DNA of 64,000 nt from Zhongshania sp. R06B22 (GTDB lineage Bacteria; Pseudomonadota; Gammaproteobacteria; Pseudomonadales; Spongiibacteraceae): assembly GCF_040892595.1 (NCBI RefSeq), contig NZ_JBFRYB010000001.1:2728001-2792000 (forward strand), written 5' to 3'. Below, in pieces: positions 27,349 through 37,137 of this stretch. Within the stretch, counting starts at the first letter, position 1. The number at the start of each line of letters is the position of its first letter. The translations under genes and the position numbers were made by a program. Under the pieces are notes generated by a model. That model had not been told where the DNA came from and searched no databases. It saw only the letters and a program-made list of their open reading frames with translations.

Positions 27349-29274
27349 CTAGTTCTCCGAATTTGCGCGGCTGCGTTTAGCTACGCTGTCTGCGAGGAGT
27401 TTACTGAGATCACTAATTGCTACTGATCCCAAATCTTCGCCACTACGTGCACGTACCGAAACAGTCTGGGTTTCCACCTCTTTGTCACCAACGACAAATA
27501 GGAAGGGTACCTTCTGAATTGTGTGCTCGCGGATTTTAAAGCCGATCTTCTCATTTCTCAAGTCCGCATCGACTCTAAAGCCACATTCTCTCAATAAATC
27601 TTGCACATTAGTAACATATTCGGCCTGATTGTCGGTGATATTACAAACCACCGCCTGAACTGGCGCCAACCACACCGGAAATGCACCTTCATAATGCTCG
27701 ATCAAAATACCGATAAAACGCTCAAATGAACCCAATATAGCCCGGTGCAACATCACCGGCGTTTGGCGCTGACCAGACTCATCAACATACTGAGCGCCAA
27801 GGCGACCCGGCATTGAGAAATCGACCTGAATGGTACCCAACTGCCATACCCGACCAATACAATCCTTTAAAGAGAATTCAATCTTTGGACCGTAGAACGC
27901 ACCCTCACCAGGCAATGTCTCCCAAGGCAGCTCTTTGCTGTCCAAGGCCAAGGCTAGGGACTGCTCAGCTCGATCCCAATCCTCATCACTACCCACGCGC
28001 TGCTCGGGCCGAGTGGAAAGACGGTAAATCACCTCACTAAAGCCAAAGTCTTGGTAGACCTCGTGAAGAAAATCAATAAACGAGGCAACTTCTGGCTGAA
28101 TCTGATTTTCAGTGCAGAAAATATGCGCATCATCTTGGGTAAAACCGCGCACCCGCATAATACCGTGCAGCGAGCCCGAGGGTTCATTGCGGTGACAAGA
28201 GCCAAACTCTGCTAAACGCAGTGGCAAGTCGCGGTAGCTGCGCAAACCCTGATTGAATACTTGCACGTGGCAGGGGCAATTCATGGGCTTAACAGCAAAA
28301 TCACGTTCATCAGCGGTGAGTGTAAACATGCCGTCGCTGAATTTATCAGCGTGACCAGACTTCTCCCACAGGGATATATCTACCAGCTGCGGCGTACGAA
28401 TCTCCTGATAATCATGCTTGAGCTGCTTACCACGCATATATTGTTCTATAGCCTGATAAATACTCCAACCCTTGGGGTGCCAAAACACCATACCTGGGGC
28501 CTCTTCCTGCATATGGAAGAGATTAAGCTTTTTAGCGACTTTGCGGTGATCACGTTTTTCAGCTTCGGCAATACGATTCAAATAGGCCTTCAGGGCTTTC
28601 TTATTGCCCCACGCCGTGCCGTAAATGCGCTGCAACATGGCATTGGCCTGATCGCCACGCCAATAGGCGCCCGCCACTTTGGTCAATTTAAAGGCGTTAA
28701 GTTTACCCGTGCTAGGCACGTGAGGACCGCGACACAAGTCCATCCAGTCGCCTTGCTTATAAACAGAGATATCTTCGTCACCGGGCAAGTCTTTAATGAT
28801 TTCGACTTTATATTCTTCGCCCAAATCGCTAAACGCCTTCACCGCCTCTTCACGACTCATTACCACGCGAGACACCGCCAAATCGTCAGAAGACAATTCC
28901 GTCATCCGCGCTTGAATTTTTTCTAAGTCTTCTGGGGTGAACGCACGCTCATAGGCGAAATCGTAATAGAAACCATCGTCAATCACAGGACCGATAGTGA
29001 CCTGCGCTCCGGGAAACAAATCCTGCACAGCCATCGCCAATAAATGCGCGGTAGAGTGGCGAATAATATCAACGCCCTCTTCATCGCGCTCGGTGATGAT
29101 GCCCAACTCGGCATCGTCGGCAATCACAAAGCTGGTATCAACCAAGGCGCCGTTAACACGACCCGCCAATGCGGCCTTAGCCAAGCCGGGACCAATATCC
29201 ATGGCGACATCTGCCACCGAAACAGGGTGTTCGAAAATGCGCTGACTAGCGTCAGGGAGGGTAATAACTGGCAT
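27349..29274 (-). CDS. thrS: Threonyl-tRNA synthetase
   Basis: The 641-residue class II synthetase has a TGS domain (1-61), the editing domain (about 63-225; [16 protein letters not shown]), the catalytic core with zinc ligands in [11 protein letters not shown], motif 2 ([20 protein letters not shown]), motif 3 ([18 protein letters not shown]), and the C-terminal anticodon domain (about 535-635). All parts look intact and the length is standard. It begins the thrS-infC-rpmI-rplT-pheS-pheT-ihfA-merR cluster. Confidence 0.99.
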   Translation of the reverse strand: MPVITLPDASQRIFEHPVSVADVAMDIGPGLAKAALAGRVNGALVDTSFVIADDAELGIITERDEEGVDIIRHSTAHLLAMAVQDLFPGAQVTIGPVIDDGFYYDFAYERAFTPEDLEKIQARMTELSSDDLAVSRVVMSREEAVKAFSDLGEEYKVEIIKDLPGDEDISVYKQGDWMDLCRGPHVPSTGKLNAFKLTKVAGAYWRGDQANAMLQRIYGTAWGNKKALKAYLNRIAEAEKRDHRKVAKKLNLFHMQEEAPGMVFWHPKGWSIYQAIEQYMRGKQLKHDYQEIRTPQLVDISLWEKSGHADKFSDGMFTLTADERDFAVKPMNCPCHVQVFNQGLRSYRDLPLRLAEFGSCHRNEPSGSLHGIMRVRGFTQDDAHIFCTENQIQPEVASFIDFLHEVYQDFGFSEVIYRLSTRPEQRVGSDEDWDRAEQSLALALDSKELPWETLPGEGAFYGPKIEFSLKDCIGRVWQLGTIQVDFSMPGRLGAQYVDESGQRQTPVMLHRAILGSFERFIGILIEHYEGAFPVWLAPVQAVVCNITDNQAEYVTNVQDLLRECGFRVDADLRNEKIGFKIREHTIQKVPFLFVVGDKEVETQTVSVRARSGEDLGSVAISDLSKLLADSVAKRSRANSEN

Positions 29275-29411
29275 TGCACTATCCTTTCAGTGGTGACCCC
29301 TACTAAAGGCCACGTGAGTAATTGAAAACTGAGGAAATTTTAGCCTGCGTATTATGCGGATTGTGGGCCTGAGCTGCAAGCCTGCGACAGGATTAGAACT
29401 AGCAAGCGCGC

Positions 29412-29690
29412 TTAAAGTTGGTACTCAATACACCTCAGAAACGTGACCACAATTGGGCCATCGTCATGAGGAAATCGTTCAGCAGTCACAAATCTTTGAA
29501 CCATACTTTCGAAGCGCGGACGATTCTCTTCAAAGTTTAAAATCGCCTGCTCTGGCGTATCCACCGTCTGAAAAAAATCCACCAATGCAGTCCGAGATAC
29601 CGCAAAAATATAGCGCTTGCCGTTAGTAGACCCAACAAACTTCAGGCCGCTAAATTTACTATCCCACCAATAATTCTCTTCAAATTCCAT
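29412..29690 (-). CDS. DUF1488-family protein
   Basis: This 92-residue protein looks like DUF1488: a beta start around FVGSTNGKRYIFAVSRTALVDFF, a helix with FEENRPRFESMVQRFV and a terminal strand (GPIVVTFLRCIEYQL). Function is unknown for the family. ATG at 29690 is chosen over the longer frame since GGGAAGG lies just before it. It is upstream of thrS in the same direction but 137 bp away. Confidence 0.75.
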   Translation of the reverse strand: MEFEENYWWDSKFSGLKFVGSTNGKRYIFAVSRTALVDFFQTVDTPEQAILNFEENRPRFESMVQRFVTAERFPHDDGPIVVTFLRCIEYQL

Positions 29691-29756
29691 AGACCTTCCC
29701 AAAAACACAAGCAATATTCATTAATCGCAAACACCCACCTACTTACAAATCGATAC

Positions 29757-30215
29757 TCAGCACCACACGCGCTTCTTACCACCATCATAAGGCACTGCAA
29801 AACCGGCATTTAACAGTTGCTCGCCGAGACTGACACCGTCAATCCAAACCTCAGCCAGTAGCCGAAAATATTTATCACGCTCAATAAGTCTCAGTTCAAT
29901 GAACTTACCCTCCCTGAGTCGACCCACCGAGAATTGCTTGGCCGCCCTAGCCGCGTCTTTTTCAGACTGACACTTGCCACGTAATTCCGGCGTATCAATA
30001 CCCTTAATACGCACCGGCATACTTTCGCCAACCACCGCTGGCCAGTCACTAATGTTTACGCGAAAAGTATCGCCATCATATATGGTGCGCACCGAAGCCA
30101 CCGTGGCAGTACCAAACTCGGCGGCACTCAAAGTCATAGCAAAAAAGCAGGCGGCTAAAAAGCTGAGGGCTTTGCTTAATAATAAGCTGGTAGCTGGAGC
30201 TAAAGGTATTGGCAT
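29757..30215 (-). CDS. Secreted staphylococcal-nuclease-like protein
   Basis: The 152-residue protein has an N-terminal signal peptide (about 1-31, hydrophobic core LSFLAACFFAMTLSAA) and an SNase OB fold. Catalytic residues are recognisable: the Arg and Glu around VRIKGIDTPELRGKC and the second Arg in RDKYFRLLAEV. The Asp of YDGDTFRV binds Ca2+ in the family. It is a compact, single-domain form lacking a C-terminal lipid or cell-wall anchor. It probably acts in the periplasm or outside the cell on DNA or RNA. Confidence 0.88.
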   Translation of the reverse strand: MPIPLAPATSLLLSKALSFLAACFFAMTLSAAEFGTATVASVRTIYDGDTFRVNISDWPAVVGESMPVRIKGIDTPELRGKCQSEKDAARAAKQFSVGRLREGKFIELRLIERDKYFRLLAEVWIDGVSLGEQLLNAGFAVPYDGGKKRVWC

Positions 30216-30582
30216 GATCCCGACTTCGTAATAACTGCAAAAGCGAGTCGGGCATCCGTGTTCCGAATCTAATTAGGTCTTAAATATTCCGGCGGCGAGT
30301 ATAGCAGCTTGCATAACGGAAACGGTTAACTGAATTCGAGTTGAGATTAGGTAAATGGGGAATTCTGTATATTGCCGGCCCAGCTAGCGATCTAGTGAGC
30401 AAGCGCCGCACAGGCACGCTGCTTAGCAGGCCGCTAATGACAGGCCTGAAGTCCAGAGTTGACTGAGAGCCGGACTAACTGAAAAATCCTTGGGACTTTT
30501 TCAAACTCTTCGGGGCTGCGCTCTCGGATTGATGTAAATCGCTGCCGCAATTTAGCTAAGGGTTTAACTCTGTATATACCGG
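30216..30582. other. Intergenic region between secreted nuclease and tRNA-Val
   Basis: About 370 bp holds the presumed promoter of the secreted nuclease on the right-to-left strand and, at its far end, the hairpin downstream of tRNA-Val. An open frame crossing into the tRNA is not credible. Nothing else was recognised. Confidence 0.5.
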
Positions 30583-30630
30583 CCAAATACCAAAAAGGCC
30601 CGCTAGTTGGCGGGCCTTTTTGGTATTTGG
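30583..30630 (-). terminator. Long perfect hairpin terminator overlapping the tRNA-Val 3' end
   Basis: Two 21-base arms (30583-30603 and 30610-30630) pair perfectly around a 6-base loop. The core has GGCCCGC/GCGGGCC followed by TTTTT on the minus strand, a strong terminator. The proximal arm includes the encoded CCA of tRNA-Val, so termination and 3' processing compete for the same bases. Confidence 0.85.
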
Positions 30631-30704
30631 TAGGCACGATTGGATTCGAACCAACGACCCCCACCATGTCAAGGTGGTGCTCTAACCAACTGAGCTACGT
30701 GCCT
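30628..30704 (-). tRNA. tRNA-Val (GAC)
   Basis: The 77-base gene folds as a cloverleaf: acceptor AGGCACG with CGTGCCT, D arm AGCTCAGTTGGTTAGAGC, anticodon stem CCACC/GGTGG around TTGACAT (anticodon GAC), T arm GTTGGTTCGAATCCAAT and encoded CCA. Confidence 0.97.
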
Positions 30705-30717
30705 ATAAAGGACGCGC

Positions 30718-30746
30718 ATTATAATCACGCCTTTGCAGCAGCACAA
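30718..30746 (-). promoter_or_regulatory. Promoter of tRNA-Val
   Basis: On the minus strand TTGTGC (30746-30741) and a consensus TATAAT (30723-30718) are 17 bp apart, followed by a GC-rich discriminator (GCGCGTCC) typical of stringently controlled stable-RNA promoters. The -10 ends 13 bp before the tRNA. Confidence 0.75.
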
Positions 30747-30776
30747 GGTTTTAACCGAGTTTTATAAACCTAGCCT

Positions 30777-32801
30777 TTAGGTGGTGAAGAAACGCTGCTT
30801 TATCTCGGACAGTTTATCTCTGATGTTCGCCGCGGCTTCAAACTCTAGGTTCTTAGCGTGTTTTTGCATGTCCTGCTCAAGTGTTTTAAGAAGCTTTGCC
30901 AGCTCGGCATTAGACATTCTTTCTGCATCCAGCAAGTAATCCCCAGACGGTTCTGCAACTTTGCGATTATCTCCCCGCTGCTTCTTCTTGGAGCCAGGTA
31001 TCACGCCGGCATCAAGAATATCCTCAACCGATTTTATAACCCCGACAGGTGTAATATTGTTTTTCAGGTTGTGGGCAATCTGCTTGTCACGTCGCCGCGT
31101 CGTTTCATCGATGGCTCGCTGCATAGATCCCGTTATTCGATCCCCGTAAAGAATCGCCTTACCGTTTAAGTTTCGCGCCGCACGGCCAATGGTTTGTATC
31201 AATGACCGCTCAGACCGCAAAAAGCCCTCCTTATCCGCATCTAAAATAGCTACTAGAGACACCTCTGGCATATCCAAGCCTTCGCGCAATAAGTTAATGC
31301 CCACTAAAACATCAAATTTCCCGAGCCGGAGATCACGAATAATCTCGACCCGCTCAACGGTATCAATATCAGAGTGCAGGTAGCGAACCCTCACGCCGTG
31401 CTCGTCTAAATACTCCGACAAGTCTTCTGCCATACGCTTGGTTAGCGTTGTAACAAGCACCCGCTCACCAACAGCTGTGCGCAAGGCTATTTCCGACAAC
31501 AAGTCATCCACCTGAGTACTAGCAGGACGCACTTCTATCTCGGGATCAATCAAGCCTGTCGGTCTGACCACCTGCTCAACAACACGCGCAGCGTTTTCCG
31601 CCTCATAATTACCCGGCGTTGCTGACACCATAATAATTTGCGGGACCATGCGCTCCCACTCATCAAATCGCATTGGCCTATTATCCAGCGCCGACGGCAG
31701 GCGAAAACCGTATTGCACCAAGGTCTCTTTCCTAGAACGGTCACCCTTATACATGGCACCTATTTGTGGAATGGTGACATGGGACTCATCGATCACCACC
31801 AGCGCATTCTCTGGTAAATAATCAAATAAAGTGGGGGGCGCCTCGCCAGGATCTCGGCCCGACAAATAGCGCGAATAATTCTCTATACCATTGCAGTAAC
31901 CGAGCTCACGAATCATCTCAATATCGAAGCGGGTCCGCTGCTCAAGGCGCTGCGCCTCCACCAAAAGGTCATTAGTGCGCAGGTGCCCCAAACGCTCAAC
32001 AAGCTCCGCCTCAATGAAATCGACGGCCTTTAACAAGGTGTCACGAGGTGTTACATAATGACTTTTAGGGTATATCGTGACCCGAGGATACTTACCGTAT
32101 GACTCGCCAGTGAGGGGATCAAAACCGGTAATCGTCTCAATTTCGTCATCGAACAACTCGACGCGTATCGCATTTTTATCACTTTCAGCAGGAAAAATAT
32201 CAATTACGTCACCCCGCACCCGGTAAGTGCCGCGCTGAAAGGCAATGTCGTTTCGGGTGTACTGCAACTCCGCTAAGCGACGCAATAACTTACGCTGATC
32301 AATCCGCTCGCCGCGCACTAAGTGCAATATCATCTTGAAGTACTGCTCGGGATCACCCAAACCGTAGATCGCCGACACCGACGCCACAATAATGGCGTCA
32401 CTGCGCTCCATTAACGCTTTGGTAGCGGATAATCGCATTTGCTCGATATGGTCGTTAATGGACGAGTCTTTCTCTATGAAGGTATCTGAGGCGGGAACAT
32501 ACGCTTCTGGCTGATAGTAATCGTAATAAGAAACAAAATACTCAACAGCGTTATTGGGGAAGAACTCCTTAAACTCACCGTAAAGCTGGGCCGCCAAGGT
32601 TTTGTTCGGCGCCATAACAATAGTAGGACGCTGCAAAGATTCAATAACGTTGGCAATAGTGAAGGTTTTACCCGACCCCGTTACCCCCAACAGCGTCTGA
32701 GCATGCAGGCCTGCGTTCACACCTTCAATTAGTCCGGCAATCGCTGCCGGCTGATCACCTGCTGGCGAGAACTTTGACACAACCTGAAACGGCTTACCCA
32801 T
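30777..32801 (-). CDS. uvrB: UvrABC excinuclease subunit B
   Basis: The 674-residue helicase-like subunit verifies damage and holds DNA for UvrC in nucleotide excision repair. It has Walker [14 protein letters not shown] (about 40-50), the beta-hairpin region [12 protein letters not shown], the DEAD-like motif VIDESHVT, the helicase C-terminal part ([26 protein letters not shown]) and the C-terminal UVR motif (about 630-670). ATG at 32801 is taken; a GTG at 32810 would add three residues. uvrA and uvrC are not in this window. Confidence 0.98.
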   Translation of the reverse strand: MGKPFQVVSKFSPAGDQPAAIAGLIEGVNAGLHAQTLLGVTGSGKTFTIANVIESLQRPTIVMAPNKTLAAQLYGEFKEFFPNNAVEYFVSYYDYYQPEAYVPASDTFIEKDSSINDHIEQMRLSATKALMERSDAIIVASVSAIYGLGDPEQYFKMILHLVRGERIDQRKLLRRLAELQYTRNDIAFQRGTYRVRGDVIDIFPAESDKNAIRVELFDDEIETITGFDPLTGESYGKYPRVTIYPKSHYVTPRDTLLKAVDFIEAELVERLGHLRTNDLLVEAQRLEQRTRFDIEMIRELGYCNGIENYSRYLSGRDPGEAPPTLFDYLPENALVVIDESHVTIPQIGAMYKGDRSRKETLVQYGFRLPSALDNRPMRFDEWERMVPQIIMVSATPGNYEAENAARVVEQVVRPTGLIDPEIEVRPASTQVDDLLSEIALRTAVGERVLVTTLTKRMAEDLSEYLDEHGVRVRYLHSDIDTVERVEIIRDLRLGKFDVLVGINLLREGLDMPEVSLVAILDADKEGFLRSERSLIQTIGRAARNLNGKAILYGDRITGSMQRAIDETTRRRDKQIAHNLKNNITPVGVIKSVEDILDAGVIPGSKKKQRGDNRKVAEPSGDYLLDAERMSNAELAKLLKTLEQDMQKHAKNLEFEAAANIRDKLSEIKQRFFTT

Positions 32802-32938
32802 TACACACACTCATTGCTAAACCCCCATATTAACCCGCCACGAACATTGCAGCAAAACACTCTACAGTTCATTTAATTACGCTAAATTGCGGAATTTGTT
32901 CAGAAAATCATCAAAACAAGAAATTCTTAGCTCAGGGG

Positions 32939-32967
32939 TTGACGCCTCAAAGAAACATCCTTAATAT
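32939..32967 (+). promoter_or_regulatory. Promoter of tRNA-Asn
   Basis: TTGACG (32939-32944) and TAATAT (32962-32967) are 17 bp apart and followed by GCGCGAC, a GC-rich discriminator. The -10 ends 25 bp before the tRNA. Confidence 0.7.
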
Positions 32968-32992
32968 GCGCGACCTCAGCTGTTAAAGCTGT

Positions 32993-33068
32993 TCCGCCTT
33001 AGCTCAGTTGGTAGAGCAAATGACTGTTAATCATTGGGTCGCTGGTTCGAGCCCAGCAGGCGGAGCCA
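32993..33068 (+). tRNA. tRNA-Asn (GTT)
   Basis: The 76-base gene has acceptor TCCGCCT/AGGCGGA, anticodon stem AATGA/TCATT around CTGTTAA (anticodon GTT), T arm CGCTGGTTCGAGCCCAGC and encoded CCA. Confidence 0.97.
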
Positions 33069-33076
33069 AACAAATC

Positions 33077-33105
33077 AAAGGCTTACCGAAAGGTAGGCCT
33101 TTTTT
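33077..33105 (+). terminator. Terminator of tRNA-Asn
   Basis: AAAGGCTTACC pairs with GGTAGGCCTTT (one G-T pair) around a GAAA tetraloop, followed by a T-run, 9 bp after the tRNA. Confidence 0.9.
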
Positions 33106-33341
33106 GGTTTAGGGGAAATGAAAAGTGCAACTGTTTTCAGGTAGGCAAGTAACACCTTTACATCGCCATTTTTAAACTGTCTCATCACATAACGGCGTCT
33201 TTTTTACCGGTAAATTTTCTAGTAGCTAAAACTAATCGACTCGATCACCAGTATCCACACCCAAGAAGACAAAGATAAAACGCGGTCGATCGCACTTCAT
33301 AGTTAAATTCTTCCTTACACAGCGTAAAGCCAGCTCAAAGT

Positions 33342-33812
33342 TCAAAAGATAACGGTGGCCGTAATGGTGTCGCTGTAACTACCGACTACTGGATTTTGTC
33401 CAGCGGGAATTCGGCCGTATACCGTGAAGCTAACAGGGGATAAAAAAATGCCCACACTGCCGCTGCGGGTTGCGGTACCGGAAGTGCCGTCGCCCCATAT
33501 AATGGACCGGGCACTATTGGTATAGAGATTGTATTGAAGAGCATTACCTCCGCTTTTCATCTCACGAACTGCAAAACTGCCCTGACCGGTGCTTAGAGTA
33601 ACCTCGAAACCCAAGGCCAGTAGGCACTGAACCTGCACTGTCCCCGAGCTATCCACAGGGCTCCCTGAAAACGCACTATAACTGCCGAAGGCGAGCCCAC
33701 TGGCAGAAATACTGCAACCCAGCTGAGCATCAGCGCGGGGAGAGATTGCCAGCAACAAACACAAAAAAACAATGATCTGAGGTCCCGATAATCTTCGCAG
33801 CGCTATTGGCAA
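33342..33812 (-). CDS. Spore coat U-domain protein, likely minor or tip pilin (CsuE-like)
   Basis: This 156-residue protein has a signal peptide (cleavage likely after SPRADA, about residue 29) and a spore-coat-U beta-sandwich, with LGCSISASGLAFGSYSAFSGSPVDSSG at the start and FTVYGRIPAGQNPVVGSYSDTITATVIF at the end. In Csu-type archaic pili such proteins are subunits. Being the last gene of the operon, after the usher, it is probably the tip subunit, although Csu tip adhesins are usually two-domain and longer. Its start overlaps the usher end by 10 bp. Confidence 0.85.
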   Translation of the reverse strand: MPIALRRLSGPQIIVFLCLLLAISPRADAQLGCSISASGLAFGSYSAFSGSPVDSSGTVQVQCLLALGFEVTLSTGQGSFAVREMKSGGNALQYNLYTNSARSIIWGDGTSGTATRSGSVGIFLSPVSFTVYGRIPAGQNPVVGSYSDTITATVIF

Positions 33813-36433
33813 GTCTGCATCTCCTTGTCACATATGCCGCCGCAGGTGCGGGGGCCCAACTCTCCCAGTGACTCGACGGACTCCGGAACTGTCAATGCCA
33901 CCTCACAACTCTGCTCGCCCCAGTTAGCACGGTAGCGATATCTACCGGGGCTAACGTCAAGATACACTCGCCCATCAAAACCTACCGGGAATACAGCGCC
34001 GCTGACTACGTCGCGCAAGGCGCTACCCGCTGGTAGCGGTTTATTGTCTTCAGTATACAGATGCAAGCCCACCCAATGGGAGCGCCGTACTGCAAATTGC
34101 AAGGCAACACCTTGGCGAAATGCTGGAATAACACTTTCTTCAAGACTTTGTATTTCCCGATCCATGGGCAGCGACGTGTTATCCAAACGCACTCGATTCT
34201 CCTGAAAGGCTCTGAGACCAGGGACAATCGCCCGGCCATCGGCGCCGGTTCTGGCTACTCGCTGATTGTCGTGATAAATATCGATGCCGGCCAAGCCCGG
34301 CGCTTCCACTACGGCAAAGCTCTGATCCAATTCCCGGCTCAAGTAAAAATGTCCTGCCATCATTGCCACCCCCCCGGTTAGGCTGCTGCGAATTTGCTCA
34401 GAACCGTTGATTCGAGCTGCATCGGCGGTCAAGGTCGCCGCTGATCCGCGTAATTGAACCCCCGCCTCTATTCGATCTAGAGGGTCATCTTCCGCCAGCA
34501 CGCGATACCCAAAACCGCTGCCGGCTTGCAGGTTGCGTTGAAGCTGAAGACGACCGCCGCCTTCTCCCGACTGCTGATGGTTGCCGCTCACCTGCACTGA
34601 AGTACGGGCACCCAGTGGAAGGCTTAATGACAACTGCGCGCTGCGCTGCAAATTATCACTAAGCGGCTCAAAAACATTGAGCTGGAGATTCAGGGCACTA
34701 AAAAAACTAAGGCTGTATTGAAATGTAGCAAATTCGACATCCTCACCATCCCGGGATTTTTGCTGCACATACCCCACGGTAGCAGCCCCTGCTCGGCCAA
34801 AGCCGACACTGCCAAAGGCGTTAGCTCGCAGCCTGTTCGGCGCAGTATCGAGGGCACCAAGTTGCACAAAGTCGGGACTACTTATACGAGCAGAAGCACC
34901 TAAACCCCAACGCGACCCCTGGCGGCGAAATCCCAAGCTTGCCTGCTCACCCCGGCGCCCACTGTCACGGTTGTTACTAGCGGCCAGTGTCAGCTGGAAT
35001 TCGCCTAGCTGTGGCCACAACCAATTGGTGGCGGCGCCGACAGTTACCACGTCGCGCAGCAGCTCGCCCCGCAGCTCGCCGGTCAGACGGTCATTAAAAC
35101 CATAGCGGTGAGTACCAGCAATAAACCCCTGCTCATAATCATTGCCATCGAGACCGAAATTACGGCGCAGGGAACCGACTTCATAACTGTATTCATGCAA
35201 GCCGCGCCGCAGCAACTGCGGAGTCGCATAAAACGACTCGGTAATCACCTGCTCGCGGCCAAACAAGTCCCGCACCACCAGACGAATTTCACCGGAACCA
35301 GTGACCACTGGCAACTCGCGCATCGTGAAGGGCCCGGGATCTATCTGCTCGCTGGCCCTGAGAGCGTTATTAATAAAGACATCAACCGTGGAAGGAATTG
35401 CCGCATCGACAGTAATGTCAGGCATCGGGAAAGTAATAAATCCAGGCTGGGTGCCAAAATTAGTGCCCCACTGAATCCCCCCAAAACGAGCGGGCAAACC
35501 CCAACTACCGGCAAAGCCAACACTATCACCGAGTCGCAATGTCCGCATGGACTCAGGCCAATCCAAGCGCAAAGTGGATTCTAAGCGCACAGCACGCTGC
35601 TGATCCCCACTTATGTCGCGCGCCAGTTGCGAGCTGGTCAACAAAGCCCGACCGGTAAAAAATCCCGCCTCAAACTGGCCGTCGAAGCGATCATCCTGAG
35701 GGGTGTGGCTGGAAAACAGCCCGTAGTTAAGAAAACTTCCGCGACTACTAAAATCCGGAGATACCAAGCGACTATAGGAAGAGGCGATTTCACCGCGCCG
35801 AAATGCCTCCGCGGGCGCGTATAATTCTAGGCGCTGGCGACGCCGATCAAGCACCGCCCAGCTTCCAGGAATACTGGAAACCGCATGAAATGAACGCTGA
35901 TAGACCTGCAGCGCCTCAAGCGCGGACAAATCCAGACGAAAACCCTGCAGCACATCGCTATCCACATAGACTTGACCATCGTCGGCAACCAGCGCGAAAC
36001 CAACGCGGGCAGTGCCCCCGTTGACGCTGATCTCCAGCCAGCTGTCATTGAGGCTTTCCATTGGCGGCTGGTTATCGGGAGCTGGTAGAGGCGCCAAATG
36101 CAGTAACTTCCAGAATACATCGACTTTCCAGGCAAGAGCATGCAGGTCGGCAAGGGGAAAGAAGAGCTCGCCATCGTCGCGAAACCACAAGGCGTCGGGT
36201 TCGGGCAGATCAAGCGCCGCCAAATCTGCCTTCAGGACATACCACCGCCCGTCGCGTTCTAGCACCCGAGCGCGTAGTTGTGTATCGCTACTCCCATAGG
36301 CCACTTTCAACCAATACTCAGTACTGGCTGACGTTTGGAAAGCAAAGGCATGCAGGGAAAATGCTGCGCTGCCCATGTAAAGGCATAGCGCTAGTAGCGG
36401 AGCACAGCGCCGCGCGCTATTCCACAACCACAC
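33803..36433 (-). CDS. Fimbrial outer-membrane usher (CsuD-like)
   Basis: The 876-residue protein is a PapC/FimD-family usher: a signal peptide (about 1-32), N-terminal chaperone-binding domain (about 33-145), a 24-strand pore (about 200-720, with the plug near 270-350: FPMPDITVDAAIPSTVDVFINN) and two C-terminal domains (about 735-870: GRAIVPGLRAFQENRVRLD, then VFPVGFDGRVYLDVSPGRYRYRANWGEQSCEVAL). It secretes and assembles the pilus subunits across the outer membrane. It overlaps the chaperone gene by 17 bp and the distal pilin gene by 10 bp. Confidence 0.95.
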   Translation of the reverse strand: MWLWNSARRCAPLLALCLYMGSAAFSLHAFAFQTSASTEYWLKVAYGSSDTQLRARVLERDGRWYVLKADLAALDLPEPDALWFRDDGELFFPLADLHALAWKVDVFWKLLHLAPLPAPDNQPPMESLNDSWLEISVNGGTARVGFALVADDGQVYVDSDVLQGFRLDLSALEALQVYQRSFHAVSSIPGSWAVLDRRRQRLELYAPAEAFRRGEIASSYSRLVSPDFSSRGSFLNYGLFSSHTPQDDRFDGQFEAGFFTGRALLTSSQLARDISGDQQRAVRLESTLRLDWPESMRTLRLGDSVGFAGSWGLPARFGGIQWGTNFGTQPGFITFPMPDITVDAAIPSTVDVFINNALRASEQIDPGPFTMRELPVVTGSGEIRLVVRDLFGREQVITESFYATPQLLRRGLHEYSYEVGSLRRNFGLDGNDYEQGFIAGTHRYGFNDRLTGELRGELLRDVVTVGAATNWLWPQLGEFQLTLAASNNRDSGRRGEQASLGFRRQGSRWGLGASARISSPDFVQLGALDTAPNRLRANAFGSVGFGRAGAATVGYVQQKSRDGEDVEFATFQYSLSFFSALNLQLNVFEPLSDNLQRSAQLSLSLPLGARTSVQVSGNHQQSGEGGGRLQLQRNLQAGSGFGYRVLAEDDPLDRIEAGVQLRGSAATLTADAARINGSEQIRSSLTGGVAMMAGHFYLSRELDQSFAVVEAPGLAGIDIYHDNQRVARTGADGRAIVPGLRAFQENRVRLDNTSLPMDREIQSLEESVIPAFRQGVALQFAVRRSHWVGLHLYTEDNKPLPAGSALRDVVSGAVFPVGFDGRVYLDVSPGRYRYRANWGEQSCEVALTVPESVESLGELGPRTCGGICDKEMQTCQ

Positions 36434-37127
36434 GGGTTTGAACGGTCCGACCGTAGTTGCGCGTAATGATTAGCAGTTCGTCACCGACTACCAGCGGCTT
36501 CGCTGTATTAAAACGCCATTGCCGGCTAGTCCCAGGGAGTATATACACAAGACTCTTATCGACCGCCAGGGAGCTTAGATCAGACTTACGCAGCACTTCC
36601 ATGTCGGCGTTGCGCCAATGCACGGCGCCATGATTTTCTGAGCGTATCTCGAGAATTTGACCGTCAATAACCCGTGCCCGCCAGTCTAAAAATTTCGGCG
36701 CTGGCCCCTCAGGTGCCACAAAGACCGGTAGGCTCACGCGCAGGGCGATACGCAAGCCCTGCCCATTTACTGCAAGCTGCGGCACTTCCTTAAACAGTAG
36801 CCTGAAAGCTTGCTCAATAGCCTCTGCTTGCGGATTGCGTAAACCCACCCTCACAATCTGCTGTTCACCGCCTTGCAGCGTGAAAATAGGTGGCACGGCA
36901 ATCAAATGTCGACTGGAAGATAAGCTATCCTCACCGTCCGACTGAGCCCAGTCAAGGGCCTCGACCTCAATAGTGAGCGGGCGATCTTCGGTGTTGCGAA
37001 GGGTTAGCGCGGCGGTGGGTTTAGCGCTGTTCAACTTAACCAGCACTGGGTCCACAGTAAATGAGCTGGCAACTGCACTAAAAGAAGTAAGCAACAATAG
37101 CGTGGTGAACGCGACAACACGCAGCAT
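36417..37127 (-). CDS. Periplasmic pilus chaperone (CsuC-like)
   Basis: This 236-residue protein has a signal peptide (about 1-21) and the two-domain immunoglobulin-like chaperone fold: FTVDPVLVKLNSAKPTAALTLRNTEDRPLTIEVEALDW, then EQQIVRVGLRNPQAEAIEQAFRLLFKEVP. It delivers spore-coat-U pilins to the usher by donor-strand complementation. The absence of the classical FGL/FGS loop signatures and the pairing with U-domain pilins place it with the archaic (sigma) chaperone-usher class. Confidence 0.92.
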   Translation of the reverse strand: MLRVVAFTTLLLLTSFSAVASSFTVDPVLVKLNSAKPTAALTLRNTEDRPLTIEVEALDWAQSDGEDSLSSSRHLIAVPPIFTLQGGEQQIVRVGLRNPQAEAIEQAFRLLFKEVPQLAVNGQGLRIALRVSLPVFVAPEGPAPKFLDWRARVIDGQILEIRSENHGAVHWRNADMEVLRKSDLSSLAVDKSLVYILPGTSRQWRFNTAKPLVVGDELLIITRNYGRTVQTRVVVE

Positions 37128-37137
37128 AATTTAATTC

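Noticed and set aside
28261..28926. 221-codon frame antisense to thrS
   Set aside because: thrS on the other strand is unmistakable and complete; the antisense frame shows no conserved motif.
30434..30667. 77-codon frame running from the tRNA-Val gene into the nuclease upstream region
   Set aside because: Its start lies inside tRNA-Val and its first third is read through the tRNA and terminator; no ribosome-binding site.
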